Shown piece by piece: positions 31,286 through 39,560 of a stretch of DNA of 64,000 nt. A program made the position numbers and the translations under genes. The stretch lies in the NCBI GenBank assembly GCA_963734085.1, contig CAVTFT010000009.1:285655-349654 (forward strand), read 5' to 3'. Source of the stretch: CAIWHR01 sp963734085. Its GTDB lineage: Bacteria > Pseudomonadota > Gammaproteobacteria > Burkholderiales > Casimicrobiaceae. The notes under the pieces are model-generated. The model was given only the letters and a program-made list of their open reading frames with translations. It was not told where the DNA came from and did no database searches. Numbering within the stretch: the stretch's first letter is position 1; every line of letters begins with the position of its first letter.

Positions 31286-32635
31286 TCGGCCTCACCTGCC
31301 AGCGCGGATCAGGCGCCGGCAGTTCGATGTGGGTCCGCCAGGTTAGCCAGGTTCAGGCAGCGCTCGGTCCAACCTCGTTGCTATCTCACCTCGGTCATCG
31401 CGGGAAGCGTTGGTCGTTTAATTTCATCCTTGTCCGGTTAACGGGGTCATGCCGGTGCTCGCGGGCGCGGTGGACGGGGTCGTTCGGGTCCAGCGTCGCC
31501 AGGCGTCGGGATCGTAGTTCTCGCCCTTGGCGAGGATGGCCCAGATCATGCGCGCGTGCTTGTTGGCGATCGCCACCAGGGTTTTGTGATAGCCCACGCG
31601 CGCGTGCAGCTGCACGATCCAGGCTTGCAGGCGGGTGCGCCGCAGAGGTTCCTTGGTCAGCGCCACCTGCAGTGCCGAACGGGCGCCTTGGGTAAGCAAG
31701 CCGCGCAGGTAGGTGTCGCCGCGCTTGGTGATGTGACCCAGCCGGGTGTGACCCCCTGAGCTGTCCTGGCGCGGCACTATCCCCTGCCAAGCGGCGAACT
31801 GACGCCCGTTCTTGAAGTCGCGCGCGTCGGTGACGGTGGCGAGCACTGCCGCGGCGGTGAGGGGACCCACGCCGTTGATCGCGGTCAGGCGTTGTGCCAC
31901 GGCATTCTCTTTGACGTGGTTCTTGATCTCCACCTCGCAAGCGCTGATCGCGTCATCCAGTCGTGCGAGGTGTGGCCGGGCTTCGCCGAGAAGACGGCGC
32001 ACCAACAGTGGCAGCGCTTCGTCTTGTTCCAGCGCCGGCAATGCTCCTATCAGCACCTCTGCCGAGCGACCGCGCCAGACCCCGAATTCCCCGAGCAGAC
32101 CACGCAGGCGATTGATCAGCGCGGTGCGTTCCTCACTGAAGCCTTGGCGCATCCGATGCCACGAGAGGTGGGCTTGTTGCTCGACACTTTTTACCGCCAC
32201 GAAGCGCATATTGGGTTGCCGCACCGCCGTCAACACCGCTTCGGCATCGTTGCGATCATTCTTCGCCGCCCGACTCTTGCGAAACGGCTTGACAAACTCC
32301 GCCGCCATCAGATGTGGCGTGTGGCTATGACTGGCGAGCCAGCGCGCCCAGTGGTGTGCCGCCCCGCAGGCTTCCAGCCCGAACACGCTCGGCGGCAGTT
32401 GCACTGCCCAGGCGGCAAAGGTGTCGCGGCGGAATACCCGTGTGAACACCGTCTTCCCCGACCGGTCTGCCGCACACACCGCAATGACTTCCTTTGCCAG
32501 GTCCACGCCAACAGTAGTAATCTCGTTCATGACTTCCCCTCTCGTTCAGATTGATGGACAGCACCTCAATCTTGGCACTTTCGATGCCGTGCGGTTCAAC
32601 CGCTTCGAGTAGGGGAAGTCCCTCTCATTCGGTCA
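31286..32635 (-). mobile_element. IS110-family insertion sequence inside an attC site
   Basis: The transposase gene 31424-32530 is bracketed by a 12-bp direct repeat CTCATTCGGTCA (31274-31285 and 32624-32635), giving an element of about 1.35 kb, right for IS110/IS1111. Joining the outer flanks recreates an attC-type body, CATTCGGTCAACATGGACGC, comparable to attC3. Members of the IS1111 group are known to target attC sites. Inside the right end, GACTTCCCCT (32532-32541) and AGGGGAAGTC (32611-32620) form a long-range inverted repeat, possibly part of the guide-RNA region. Exact ends remain tentative because IS110 elements have no classical terminal repeats. Confidence 0.72.
31424..32530 (-). 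CDS. IS110-family transposase (DEDD recombinase)
   Basis: A 368-residue transposase. The N-terminal RuvC-like DEDD domain shows TVGVDLAKEVIAVCA (first D), VFGLEACGAAHHW (E) and KNDRNDAEAVLTAVRQ (D, D). The C-terminal transposase-20 domain has LTAINGVGPLTAAAVLATV and SSGGHTRLGHITKRGDTYLR with the serine typical of the family. The gene is intact and of usual length, so the element may still be active. Such enzymes use a bridge RNA encoded in the element's end to choose the target. Confidence 0.93.
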   Translation of the reverse strand: MNEITTVGVDLAKEVIAVCAADRSGKTVFTRVFRRDTFAAWAVQLPPSVFGLEACGAAHHWARWLASHSHTPHLMAAEFVKPFRKSRAAKNDRNDAEAVLTAVRQPNMRFVAVKSVEQQAHLSWHRMRQGFSEERTALINRLRGLLGEFGVWRGRSAEVLIGALPALEQDEALPLLVRRLLGEARPHLARLDDAISACEVEIKNHVKENAVAQRLTAINGVGPLTAAAVLATVTDARDFKNGRQFAAWQGIVPRQDSSGGHTRLGHITKRGDTYLRGLLTQGARSALQVALTKEPLRRTRLQAWIVQLHARVGYHKTLVAIANKHARMIWAILAKGENYDPDAWRRWTRTTPSTAPASTGMTPLTGQG

Positions 32636-32771
32636 ACATGGACGCCCCACCGCTTCATCCGGCTGCCGTCGCCCAACGTGCTGACATCTCCACCGGTTCG
32701 GGAGTTGATCCGCAGCGCAATCGCACGGGAATCTTGTCCGCTTCGTCTGGGGTCCGGGAACGGAGGAACGC

Positions 32772-33161
32772 ATGATCGTCGAACAGATATCCAGTCCAGA
32801 CTTTCCTCAAACCATGGGTCCATATTCTCAAGCGACTCGAGCCGGCCAGTTCATCTTTTGTGCTGGCCAGGGTGGTGTGGACCCAGCAACGGGCAAGCTC
32901 GTCTTGGGGGGAATTCGAGAACAAACGCGTCAGACGATCCGCAATCTGCAAACGATCCTGGAGGCAGCAAGAAGCGACCTGGCTAACGTGGCCATGGTCA
33001 CCGTGTTGTTGCACGACTGGGAATATTTCGAGGGAATGAACGATGTCTTTGATGAGTTTTTTGGCCGGAAGCCGCCGGCCAGATCCACCATTCGCGGGGA
33101 ACGGTGGCCGGAGGGGGCCCTCGTGGCAATGAGCGCCATCGCGGTAATCAAGACCGATTGA
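32772..33161 (+). CDS. ridA: RidA/YjgF family protein, cassette gene
   Basis: A 129-residue Rid-superfamily protein. FPQTMGPYSQATRAGQFIFCAGQGGVDP is the conserved start; GGIREQTRQTIRNLQTILEAA the central helix; RSTIRGERWPEGALVAMSAIAVI the end, with the substrate arginine in an altered context (STIRGERWPEG rather than R.CV). RidA hydrolyses reactive enamines and imines formed by PLP enzymes; this diverged copy may have another imine-type substrate. GGAGG precedes the ATG. It lies between the two IS-split attC sites. Confidence 0.85.
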   Translation: MIVEQISSPDFPQTMGPYSQATRAGQFIFCAGQGGVDPATGKLVLGGIREQTRQTIRNLQTILEAARSDLANVAMVTVLLHDWEYFEGMNDVFDEFFGRKPPARSTIRGERWPEGALVAMSAIAVIKTD

Positions 33162-33224
33162 CGGTGGTCCGGCGTGTGCGGGGCTTCATTCGTCCGCTCG
33201 CGGCCAGTTAGCTTTGTTCGTTAG
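33156..33224 (+). repeat. attC site split by the IS5/IS1182-type element (left part)
   Basis: The body GTGGTCCGGCGTGTGCGGGG and the right arm GCGGCCAGTTAGCTTTGTTCG run into TTAG at 33221-33224, where the IS begins. Adding GCG from 34564 onward restores CGTTAGGCG, a perfect core. The inverse core (GATTGAC, overlapping the ridA stop) is degenerate. Confidence 0.72.
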
Positions 33225-34559
33225 CGGGTTGTTGAATTTCGCATGAATCCTGACGCACTTTCCCGTTGGTTTATGGTCTCTGTGGTTGTCATGTCGGCGA
33301 CCTCGGGGTGATGGCGATGCGTGGAGCGGATGCAATGCAGGAAAGCCTGTTCACGGTAGCCAAGCTGGAGGACTTTGTGCCGGCCGATCATCCGCTGCGA
33401 GCGATTGGCACGCTGGTGAACGATGCGCTGACGGCGATGAACACCCAGTTCAACGCGATCTATGCGGATAGCGGCCGTGACTCCATCGCGCCGGAGAAGT
33501 TGATCCGGGCTTTGCTGCTGCAAGTGTTCTACTCGATCCGCAGCGAACGGCAGCTGTGCGAGCAGTTGCGCTACAACCTGTTGTTCCGCTGGTTCGTGGG
33601 GCTGGCGCTCGATGACGTGATCTGGGATCACTCGACATTCTCGAAGAATCGCGATCGGTTGCTGGCGCACCAGGTGGTGGAAGGCTTCTTTACCGAGGTC
33701 ATGCGCCTGGCTGATGCCCGCGGTCTGCTGTCCAAGGAACATTTCTCGGTCGACGGCACCCTGATTCAGGCGTGGGCGAGCCAGAAGAGCTTTCGGCCGA
33801 AGGATGGCAGCGATGATCAGCGGCCTGGGGGTGGCGGGCGCAACGCGCAAGCTGACTGGAAAGGCCAACCTCGCACCAACGACACTCACGCAAGCACCAC
33901 CGACCCGGACGCGCGAACCTACCGCAAGAGCCACAACACGGCGTCGATCCTCTGTTACCAAGGTCATGTGCTGATGGAGAACCGCAGCGGCCTGGTGGTC
34001 AGCGCGGTAGTCACCCATGCGGATGGTTTTGGGGAGCGTCGCGCGGCACTGGCCATGCTCGATGCCGTGCCCGAAACCGGTCGCCGCAGCATCGGTGCCG
34101 ATAAAGCCTACGACACGACCGACTTTGTTGCCGCGTGCCGTGAGCGCAAGGTCACGCCGCATGTTGCTGCGAACGTTACCCGGCGCGGCGGTAGCGCGAT
34201 CGACGGTCGTACTACGCGTCATCCTGGTTACCGCTTGAGCCAGATCGTTCGCAAGCGCATCGAAGAGCATTTCGGTTGGAGCAAGACCGTCGGCCGGATT
34301 CGACAAACGGTGTTTCGCGGACTGCAGCGAGTCGATCAGCAATTCAAGCTCACAATGACCGCTAGCAACTTGATGCGACTCGCCCGAATGCCGGGCGCAG
34401 TGCCATGCGGAGCACCAGGATGAACCGAGAAGCGAACCACGAAGGCCATTTCGACGCATCGGATGCCTCGAAAGAATCGACGACAGAACAAATGACTCGC
34501 TTTGCGCCGATTTCGCCAGCGCAACCCGGTCCATTTTTCGACACAATTTCAACAGCCTG
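33225..34559 (+). mobile_element. IS5/IS1182-type insertion sequence with TTAG target duplication
   Basis: A 1,335-bp element. Ends CGGGTTGTTGAATTT (33225) and, inverted from 34559, CAGGCTGTTGAAATT match at 12 of 15 positions. TTAG flanks it on both sides (33221-33224 and 34560-34563). It contains one complete transposase gene. The duplication falls inside the GTTAGGC core of an attC site. Confidence 0.85.
33311..34423 (+). CDS. DDE transposase of an IS5/IS1182-type element
   Basis: A 370-residue transposase. RGADAMQESLFTVAKLEDFV opens an N-terminal DUF772 region (ERQLCEQLRYNLLFRWFVGL). Catalytic residues are likely FSVDGTLIQAW (D), IGADKAYDTTDF (D) and RKRIEEHFGWSKT (E). NDTHASTTDPDARTYRKS is a characteristic stretch of this group. 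I chose ATG 33311 (MAMRGAD); upstream frame before it has no start with a ribosome-binding site. The gene looks intact. Confidence 0.9.
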   Translation: MAMRGADAMQESLFTVAKLEDFVPADHPLRAIGTLVNDALTAMNTQFNAIYADSGRDSIAPEKLIRALLLQVFYSIRSERQLCEQLRYNLLFRWFVGLALDDVIWDHSTFSKNRDRLLAHQVVEGFFTEVMRLADARGLLSKEHFSVDGTLIQAWASQKSFRPKDGSDDQRPGGGGRNAQADWKGQPRTNDTHASTTDPDARTYRKSHNTASILCYQGHVLMENRSGLVVSAVVTHADGFGERRAALAMLDAVPETGRRSIGADKAYDTTDFVAACRERKVTPHVAANVTRRGGSAIDGRTTRHPGYRLSQIVRKRIEEHFGWSKTVGRIRQTVFRGLQRVDQQFKLTMTASNLMRLARMPGAVPCGAPG

Positions 34560-34603
34560 TTAGGCGTCTCTCACAGGCACCATCACCCCGAAGGAGAGTC
34601 CGA

Positions 34604-34918
34604 GTGATCACGGTTATCACCACGTTCCAGTTGCCAAAGCCCATCACACGCGACGAGGCACGAAGGATCTTCCTGAGCACCGCGCCGAAATATCAAGGCG
34701 TAGCTGGTCTTGTCCGTAAAGTCTATGTCCTCTCCCAAGACGGGAACGCAGCCGGTGGAATCTATCTCTGGAACTCGCGAGCCGAAGCTGACGCCATGTA
34801 CACCGAGAGTTGGAAAGCCTTCGCACGGGAGAAGTACGGTACGGATCCTTCGGTCACATACCTCGACAGCCCCGTCGTGGTTGACAACCTTACGCACGAA
34901 ATTCTCTCGGAAGAGTAG
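34604..34918 (+). CDS. YdhR-like monooxygenase-fold protein, cassette gene
   Basis: A 104-residue ferredoxin-like alpha+beta protein related to YdhR and antibiotic-biosynthesis monooxygenases. KPITRDEARRIFLSTAPKYQ, GLVRKVYVLSQDGNAAGGIYLW and AEADAMYTESWKAFAREKYG are the family landmarks. The GTG at 34604 is chosen because AAGGAGAG lies 5 bp upstream; earlier in-frame codons run into the IS end. The gene starts 38 bp after the restored attC core, so it was the next cassette in the array before the IS arrived. Substrate unknown. Confidence 0.78.
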   Translation: MITVITTFQLPKPITRDEARRIFLSTAPKYQGVAGLVRKVYVLSQDGNAAGGIYLWNSRAEADAMYTESWKAFAREKYGTDPSVTYLDSPVVVDNLTHEILSEE

Positions 34919-34920
34919 CT

Positions 34921-35007
34921 GATCGTTTACGCGCGGCTGCTCACAGCACCAACGCAGACGCCTCCGATCATCGGTGGCAGCGGGCCGGTTAGCTTGGTCT
35001 TTTTAGG
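34921..35007 (+). repeat. attC site 7 (degenerate)
   Basis: GGGCCGGTTAGCTTGG at 34981-34996 matches the conserved right arm of the other sites; the core reads TTTAGGT instead of GTTAGGC, and the left end is poorly defined. Confidence 0.5.
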
Positions 35008-35044
35008 TGCCACGCAGGCCATTCGCCAAGTTCTGATGCCCGGC

Positions 35045-35737
35045 TCAAAGACGCTGGTTGGGCTTCAGGTTCTTCGGTATCGGCGACATGGACTTCAATT
35101 CTGCGAGAGCATTGGTACAGATGCCCGCCCAAAGATTGAAGAGCAGGCGGAAATCGTAGAGGTTGGTTGCCGTGGACGCTATCTGCCGGCCCAGGGCTTG
35201 GGTCTGGCGCCTGTCTGCGACCCGGCCGAGCAATGCGTGGGTGGCTGAATCGCGGACTTCCACGATCAGCGCGGCCTGACCGGCGCTGATGATCCACGAC
35301 GTCGGCCCGCTCAGGCCAAGCGGCGCATTGACCACGAGGTCCAGGACGCCCGAGTTCACCCGCAGCACATCGGGCCCAGGGGCGGTGACTACTTCGTACC
35401 CGGCCTTGCGAAAGGCGTCGCGAAAGATCTCATCGAAATTGGTCTGTGCCGCTGCCATGATCTTGTCGGCCTGCTCCTGCGACACCCAATTTCCCCCCGT
35501 GGCGTTGAGGTTATAGTCCTTCCGCCAGTCGGGCCGGAAGGCGACCTGGGTCGGGTCGATGATCACCTTGGTGTAGGGGCGAAAATCGGCTCCCGGCCGC
35601 AACCATGCCAGGTCCATATGACGTGCCCTGATCTTTACCAGGCCATCGGGCGAATCCGGCGTCTGGCCGGAGGCAAAGCTCGCGATGCTGAAGAGCACGA
35701 GCAGCGCAACGATGCTGGACGGACGACTGACGGTCAT
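35045..35737 (-). CDS. DUF3313-like exported protein, reverse-oriented cassette gene
   Basis: A 230-residue protein with a signal peptide (SRPSSIVALLVLFSIASFAS, about 4-23). The mature part reads AWLRPGADFRPYTKVIIDPT and VAFRPDWRKDYN, then SQEQADKIMAAAQTNFDEIF, the DUF3313 pattern, and ends in a VVEVRDSATHALLGRVADRR-like strand (written here IVEVRDSATHALLGRVADRR). DUF3313 proteins are exported or lipoproteins of unknown function; no lipobox is evident. The gene opposes the array direction, so it must carry its own promoter, in 35738-35935. That 198-bp gap has a weak attC-like GTTCGTTACG but nothing firmer. Confidence 0.7.
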   Translation of the reverse strand: MTVSRPSSIVALLVLFSIASFASGQTPDSPDGLVKIRARHMDLAWLRPGADFRPYTKVIIDPTQVAFRPDWRKDYNLNATGGNWVSQEQADKIMAAAQTNFDEIFRDAFRKAGYEVVTAPGPDVLRVNSGVLDLVVNAPLGLSGPTSWIISAGQAALIVEVRDSATHALLGRVADRRQTQALGRQIASTATNLYDFRLLFNLWAGICTNALAELKSMSPIPKNLKPNQRL

Positions 35738-35935
35738 GATGGAGCGCCCTTTCTTAAGCCGGGAACACGCGCGCGGCACAGCCGTCTAGAATCGACACTT
35801 TGGAGGCATGATTCTATCTCGTGGTCGTACAAAGGAGGTCTGTTCGTTACGAGTTTACCTATTTCGGTGCCTAAGCGATCGCTCAACTCGGTCCGTCAGG
35901 TGCCTGAAGAGCGGATCGCGCGAGCGGAATAGCGA

Positions 35936-36361
35936 ATGAGCAAGTCGAGCGTGACGCCACGAAAGGCCATCGTCCTAGCTCCAGGGCATGGGCGTGAATA
36001 TCCGATGGGCCGAATCGCCGCTGTGTTCAAGGCAGACGAAGAGGAAACCCAGTCGCGGTATTCGGTATCGGAATGGTGGCTTGAGCCAAGAACTCAGGGA
36101 CCCGGAGCTCACTCGCACGCCGAAGATGATCTCTTCTATGTCATCGAAGGCGTAATGAGCGTCCGCGTGGGCGACGAGTGGTTCGAGTGTCCGAAGGGAT
36201 CTTTCGTTCTCGTGCCCGGCGAAGTCACGCATGACTTCGAGAATCGAGGATGCGTTCGTGCCGGGGTCCTCAACTTCTCTTCGCCAGGGCCCTTTGAGCC
36301 AGAGATGCCGAGCATCGTCGAGTGGTTCGCCGGGAATCCGCCGAAAGATACAGGCAACTGA
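35936..36361 (+). CDS. Cupin-domain protein, last cassette gene
   Basis: A 141-residue cupin. Motif 1 is GPGAHSHAEDDLFYVIEGVM with histidines near residues 59-61 and glutamate or aspartates nearby; motif 2 is FVLVPGEVTHDFENRG with the third histidine. The complete H-x-H...E...H set suggests a real metal site, in contrast with the first cassette cupin. The stop codon overlaps the left end of the terminal attC. No assigned substrate. Confidence 0.78.
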   Translation: MSKSSVTPRKAIVLAPGHGREYPMGRIAAVFKADEEETQSRYSVSEWWLEPRTQGPGAHSHAEDDLFYVIEGVMSVRVGDEWFECPKGSFVLVPGEVTHDFENRGCVRAGVLNFSSPGPFEPEMPSIVEWFAGNPPKDTGN

Positions 36362-36413
36362 CATTTCGTTGCACGCGACTGTCTTCGGCAGCGTGTGAAC
36401 TCAGGCGTCAGGC
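36355..36413 (+). repeat. attC site 8, last in array
   Basis: A compact, 58-bp site: left AACTGAC, stem GTTGCACGC pairing with GCGTGTGAAC, loop TCTTCGG flanked by CTG/CAG, and core GTCAGGC (36407-36413). It is shorter than the others and of a different subtype (AACTCAGGCG before the core). After it the host-type gene 36443-38116 resumes. Confidence 0.65.
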
Positions 36414-36442
36414 GTCAAGCGACGAAGGACGAGAATAGATCG

Positions 36443-38116
36443 TCAGAACCGCGACGCCGCAAGCGCCACATCGGCGTCGCGCCAGACGGCGCGAAAGCGC
36501 GCTTCAGTCGCGCGAGCAGCATCGACGTTCCCCTGCCGCCGCTGCGCTTCCGCGAGTCCGACGAGCGACCAGCCGTTTTCGGGATAGCGGCGCAGATCTT
36601 CGCGATAGATCCGTTCGGCTTCCGCCGCTCGTCCCGCCGCGAGCAGCGTGGCGCCGAGCGCATGGCGTGTCGGCGCGAGCCACAGGTGCGGCTCGTCGTA
36701 GGCGAGCGCATCTTCGATGGTGGTGGCCTCCCGCAATAGCGTGATGGCTTCGGCGACTCGGCCTTCGTCGGTCGCGATGTCGGCGGTGAGTGTCAGCGCG
36801 GCAATGCGCACGAGCGCGCGCGCCGAATTGATGTTCTTGATCCGCACCCGTTCGAGCGCGGGATCGGCGGCGAGGCGTTCGACCTCGGCGAGTTCACGGC
36901 GCGCCTCCGTAACACGCCCGGTCCGGGCGAACGCAGTGCCGCGCGCGTAGTGCCAGATCGCGAGCGGATAGGGTTCGGCGACATCGGGTGGCAAGGTTTC
37001 CCCGATGATTTCGCGCCAGCGGCCGAACCGGACCAGCGTGTAGAGAGGGAGCGCGTAAAGGTGTTGCAGGATGCCGGTGCCGCGGTCGCCGGCGCGTGGT
37101 CCGCACGCCACCGGATAAGCGGCGCGCGCCGCGGCGAGCGCCGTTTCGCTTCGTCCCTCCATCGCCGCAGCAGCCCAGAGGAAATGCTCGTTGTGCGCGA
37201 CGTAGCCGACGCGATACGCCCCCGAAGCGTCGAGCTTCGCCAGGTAACGGCTGTCCGCCGCAATCGCCGCTTCGTTTGCCTTGACCGCGTCGGCGTAGTG
37301 TCCGACGCGCATGTCGATGTGCGACGGCATATGCAGCAGATGGCCGGCGCCGGGGACGAGCCCACGCAGTCGATTCGCGCTCCCGAGCGCCGCCTCCGGA
37401 TGACCGGAATTCTCCATGAGGTGGATCAAGTAGTGATTGGCCCCGGGATGATCCGGCGCGAGCGCAAGCGCGCGCACGAGCTGCGATCGGATCTCCGGCG
37501 TCCACGGCCGCGGCGCGCCGTCGGGGTCCCACCAGTCGTAGGGATGGAGGTTCATCACGGCTTCCGCGCCAAGCGAGGCGATGTCGGCGTCGCGCGGATA
37601 GGCGCGCGCCAGTGCGCGCATCCGCACGGCGTACGCGTCCTCGTCGATTGCGCCGGGAGCCGGGTGCCGGACGGCCAGCGCGGCGACGAGCGCGCGCGTG
37701 CGGCGTGAGGCGTGCGGCGAGAGCGTGGCCGCGCGAGACAGCGCGGCCCGAACGCGTCCCTCTGCACTCGCATCCATGTCGGCATTGATGTTGGGCCCGA
37801 GCGACCACGCGAGGCCCCAATAGCACAGCGCACAACGGGGGTCGCTCGCGATCGCCGCTTCGAACGAACGCGCCGCCTCCGCAGAATTGAAACCCCAGAC
37901 CAGCGTCATCCCCTGATGGAAGTAGCGCTGCGCGGCCGGCACGCGGCTCGCCATCGGGCCACGATCGCGACCCATGCCATCGAGAAGCGGGGCGGCGGTG
38001 GCGCCGGCGCTCGCGGCACCGGCTGCGAACACAAAGATTGCGGTGCCGAGAACGAGCGCACCTTCGACACGTGCGACGAATCGCCGCAGCGGTGATGACG
38101 GTCGCGCCGTCGGCAT
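36443..38116 (-). CDS. Exported tetratricopeptide-repeat protein (557 aa)
   Basis: A large TPR protein. The N-terminus RRFVARVEGALVLGTAIFVFA is a signal peptide or anchor; cleavage near AASAGA. Helical repeats follow, e.g. AARSFEAAIASDPRCALCYW (near 100), HYADAVKANEAAIAADSRYL (near 290) and AERIYREDLRRYPENGWSLV near the end. CALCYWGLAWSLGPNIN has a CxxC. The ATG at 38116 is preferred over an upstream extension that crosses the operator at 38170. It is divergent from the YeeE/YedE pair; the CRP-type site lies 54-69 bp upstream of its start. Function unknown, probably periplasmic scaffold. Confidence 0.75.
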   Translation of the reverse strand: MPTARPSSPLRRFVARVEGALVLGTAIFVFAAGAASAGATAAPLLDGMGRDRGPMASRVPAAQRYFHQGMTLVWGFNSAEAARSFEAAIASDPRCALCYWGLAWSLGPNINADMDASAEGRVRAALSRAATLSPHASRRTRALVAALAVRHPAPGAIDEDAYAVRMRALARAYPRDADIASLGAEAVMNLHPYDWWDPDGAPRPWTPEIRSQLVRALALAPDHPGANHYLIHLMENSGHPEAALGSANRLRGLVPGAGHLLHMPSHIDMRVGHYADAVKANEAAIAADSRYLAKLDASGAYRVGYVAHNEHFLWAAAAMEGRSETALAAARAAYPVACGPRAGDRGTGILQHLYALPLYTLVRFGRWREIIGETLPPDVAEPYPLAIWHYARGTAFARTGRVTEARRELAEVERLAADPALERVRIKNINSARALVRIAALTLTADIATDEGRVAEAITLLREATTIEDALAYDEPHLWLAPTRHALGATLLAAGRAAEAERIYREDLRRYPENGWSLVGLAEAQRRQGNVDAARATEARFRAVWRDADVALAASRF

Positions 38117-38169
38117 TTTGTTGGCCTGGATCAAAGGAACTGCGGGGCGGCGTTGCGCGCGCCTTCCTG

Positions 38170-38185
38170 TGTGACTCAGGTCACA
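38170..38185. promoter_or_regulatory. CRP-type operator B (TGTGA-N6-TCACA)
   Basis: TGTGACTCAGGTCACA is a perfect palindromic match to CRP-type sites in the divergent region between the TPR gene and the YeeE/YedE pair (104-119 bp upstream of 38289). It agrees with site A at 26510 at 15 of 16 positions. Confidence 0.72.
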
Positions 38186-38288
38186 GTAAGCGCATTGACG
38201 AAGGATGAGCCTTGGCACCAGAGCGTCGTCGTTGGTCCGCGCGCCGGTCTTCGAGAATACGGAGCGCATCGAAAAGGAATCATCGCAT

Positions 38289-38855
38289 ATGAGCCGCACC
38301 CTCACCGATGACAGGCTGTACCTCGAGCCCAAAGTGGCCGCGCGCGCTGCCGCACGGCCGTTCTGGAATCCCTATGCGGTCGGCGTGCTGCTCGGCCTGG
38401 TGCTGCTCGCGACGTATGCGGTGACCGGCCGCGGCCTGGGCGCGACCGCCGCGTTCGGCGCGGTGGACGCGTGGCTCGCGAATCTGGTCGCGCCGGGCCA
38501 TGCGAGCGCGAGCGCGGTGCTCGCCAAATATTTCAACGACGGCTCGCCGCTGATGTCGTGGACGCTGTTCCTGGTCGCCGGCGCGTTCGTCGGCGCGTTC
38601 ATTTCCGGTGCGCTCGGCCACCGGCTGCAGCTCACCGTCGAGCACGGCCCTCAGGTGACCGCCAACCGGCGGCTCGTGCTTGCGTTCGTCGGCGGGTTCA
38701 TCGCCGCGTACGGTGCCAAGATCGCCAAGGGCTGCACGAGCGGGCAGGCGCTGACCGGCGGCTCGATTCAGAACGTCGGCAGTCTCGTGTTCATGCTGGC
38801 GGTGTTCGCGAGCGCCTACGGTCTCGCGTATTTCGTCCGCAAGGAGTGGCTGTGA
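38289..38855 (+). CDS. YeeE/YedE (TsuA-like) sulfur-compound transporter, N-terminal half
   Basis: A 188-residue membrane protein with about five helices. KIAKGCTSGQALTGGS (near residues 147-162) is the conserved YeeE/YedE motif whose cysteine is proposed to handle thiosulfate or sulfane sulfur. In TsuA both halves are one chain; here they are two genes. The start is ATG 38289 with AAGGAA upstream. The stop overlaps the next ATG by one base (TGATG), so the halves are co-translated, as needed for a heterodimer. Confidence 0.85.
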   Translation: MSRTLTDDRLYLEPKVAARAAARPFWNPYAVGVLLGLVLLATYAVTGRGLGATAAFGAVDAWLANLVAPGHASASAVLAKYFNDGSPLMSWTLFLVAGAFVGAFISGALGHRLQLTVEHGPQVTANRRLVLAFVGGFIAAYGAKIAKGCTSGQALTGGSIQNVGSLVFMLAVFASAYGLAYFVRKEWL

Positions 38856-39451
38856 TGCTTCCCCTTTCCTCGTCGATCGAATTTTCCGTCGGTGTCGACC
38901 TTGCCGTCGCACTGCTCCTTGGGCTCGGCTTCGGCTTCGCGCTCGAGCGCGCCGGATTCGGCAGCGCACGCAAGCTGACTGCGGTCTTCTATCTTTACGA
39001 CATGGCGGTCGTGAAGGTCATGTTCACCGCGATCGTCACGGCAATGGCCGGGCTCGCCGCGTTGTCGGCAGCCGGCGTCCTCGATCTCGCGGAGCTCTAC
39101 GTCGAGCCGACGGCGCTCGCTGCGCAGGTGGTAGGCGGTCTCGTCTTCGGCGCCGGGTTCATCGTCGGCGGCTATTGTCCCGGCACGTCGATCGCCGCGG
39201 TCGCGACGGGACGCAAGGACGGGCTCGCGTTCGCGTTCGGCATGCTGGCCGGCGTTCTCGCCTATGCCGAACTCACGCCCGGCATCGACGACTGGATCAA
39301 GGCGAATACGCAGGGCGAGATGACACTGCCGTCGATCACCGGTCTGTCGATGGGGTGGTTCGTACTGGCGTTCGTCGCCTTTCTCGTCTTCGCGGGCTGG
39401 GGCATGGGAAAGCTGGAGCAGCGCTTCGGCTACCTTCGTCCGCGCGACTGA
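38855..39451 (+). CDS. YeeE/YedE sulfur-compound transporter, C-terminal half
   Basis: A 198-residue membrane protein, second half of the split transporter. ALERAGFGSARKLTAVFYL opens it, and GGYCPGTSIAAVATGRKDG (near 98-116) contains the matching conserved cysteine. AAGGAG stands 5 bp before the ATG. Such two-gene pairs (also called PmpAB) are frequent near sulfide and thiosulfate genes in proteobacteria. Uptake or export of thiosulfate or another sulfane-sulfur compound is the likely role. Confidence 0.86.
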   Translation: MLPLSSSIEFSVGVDLAVALLLGLGFGFALERAGFGSARKLTAVFYLYDMAVVKVMFTAIVTAMAGLAALSAAGVLDLAELYVEPTALAAQVVGGLVFGAGFIVGGYCPGTSIAAVATGRKDGLAFAFGMLAGVLAYAELTPGIDDWIKANTQGEMTLPSITGLSMGWFVLAFVAFLVFAGWGMGKLEQRFGYLRPRD

Positions 39452-39560
39452 GACAACGCGGCGCCGCTGAAGCCGCCGGCCTCACTTCGGCCGCCCGAGC
39501 GCCGCGAGGTGGCCTTTCCTCCCTGCCGGGCGGCGGGGGCGGGCGGCTGCATGCCGGAAA

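Larger units (their letters stand above)
27173..36413 (+). other. Integron cassette array without integrase (CALIN-type)
   Basis: From a GTTAGGC core at 27173-27179 to a GTCAGGC core at 36407-36413, short genes alternate with attC-like sites. The clearest sites have matching inverse core and core (GCCTAAC...GTTAGGC at 27579-27652; GTCTAAC...GTTAGGC at 28177-28279). Several other sites share an AACAYGGACC...GGCCRGTTAGCTTYGTTCG type body. Gene contents (cupin, NTF2-like, RidA, YdhR-like, DUF3313) are unrelated to each other and to the neighbours. No tyrosine recombinase of the IntI type is present in the window, so this is a cluster of attC sites lacking an integrase, or the distal part of an array whose integrase lies far away. 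Two insertion sequences have entered attC sites. Confidence 0.82.

Noticed and set aside
33221..34552. Minus-strand frame of 443 codons across the transposase
   Set aside because: Antisense shadow of the DDE transposase gene, crossing the IS boundaries.
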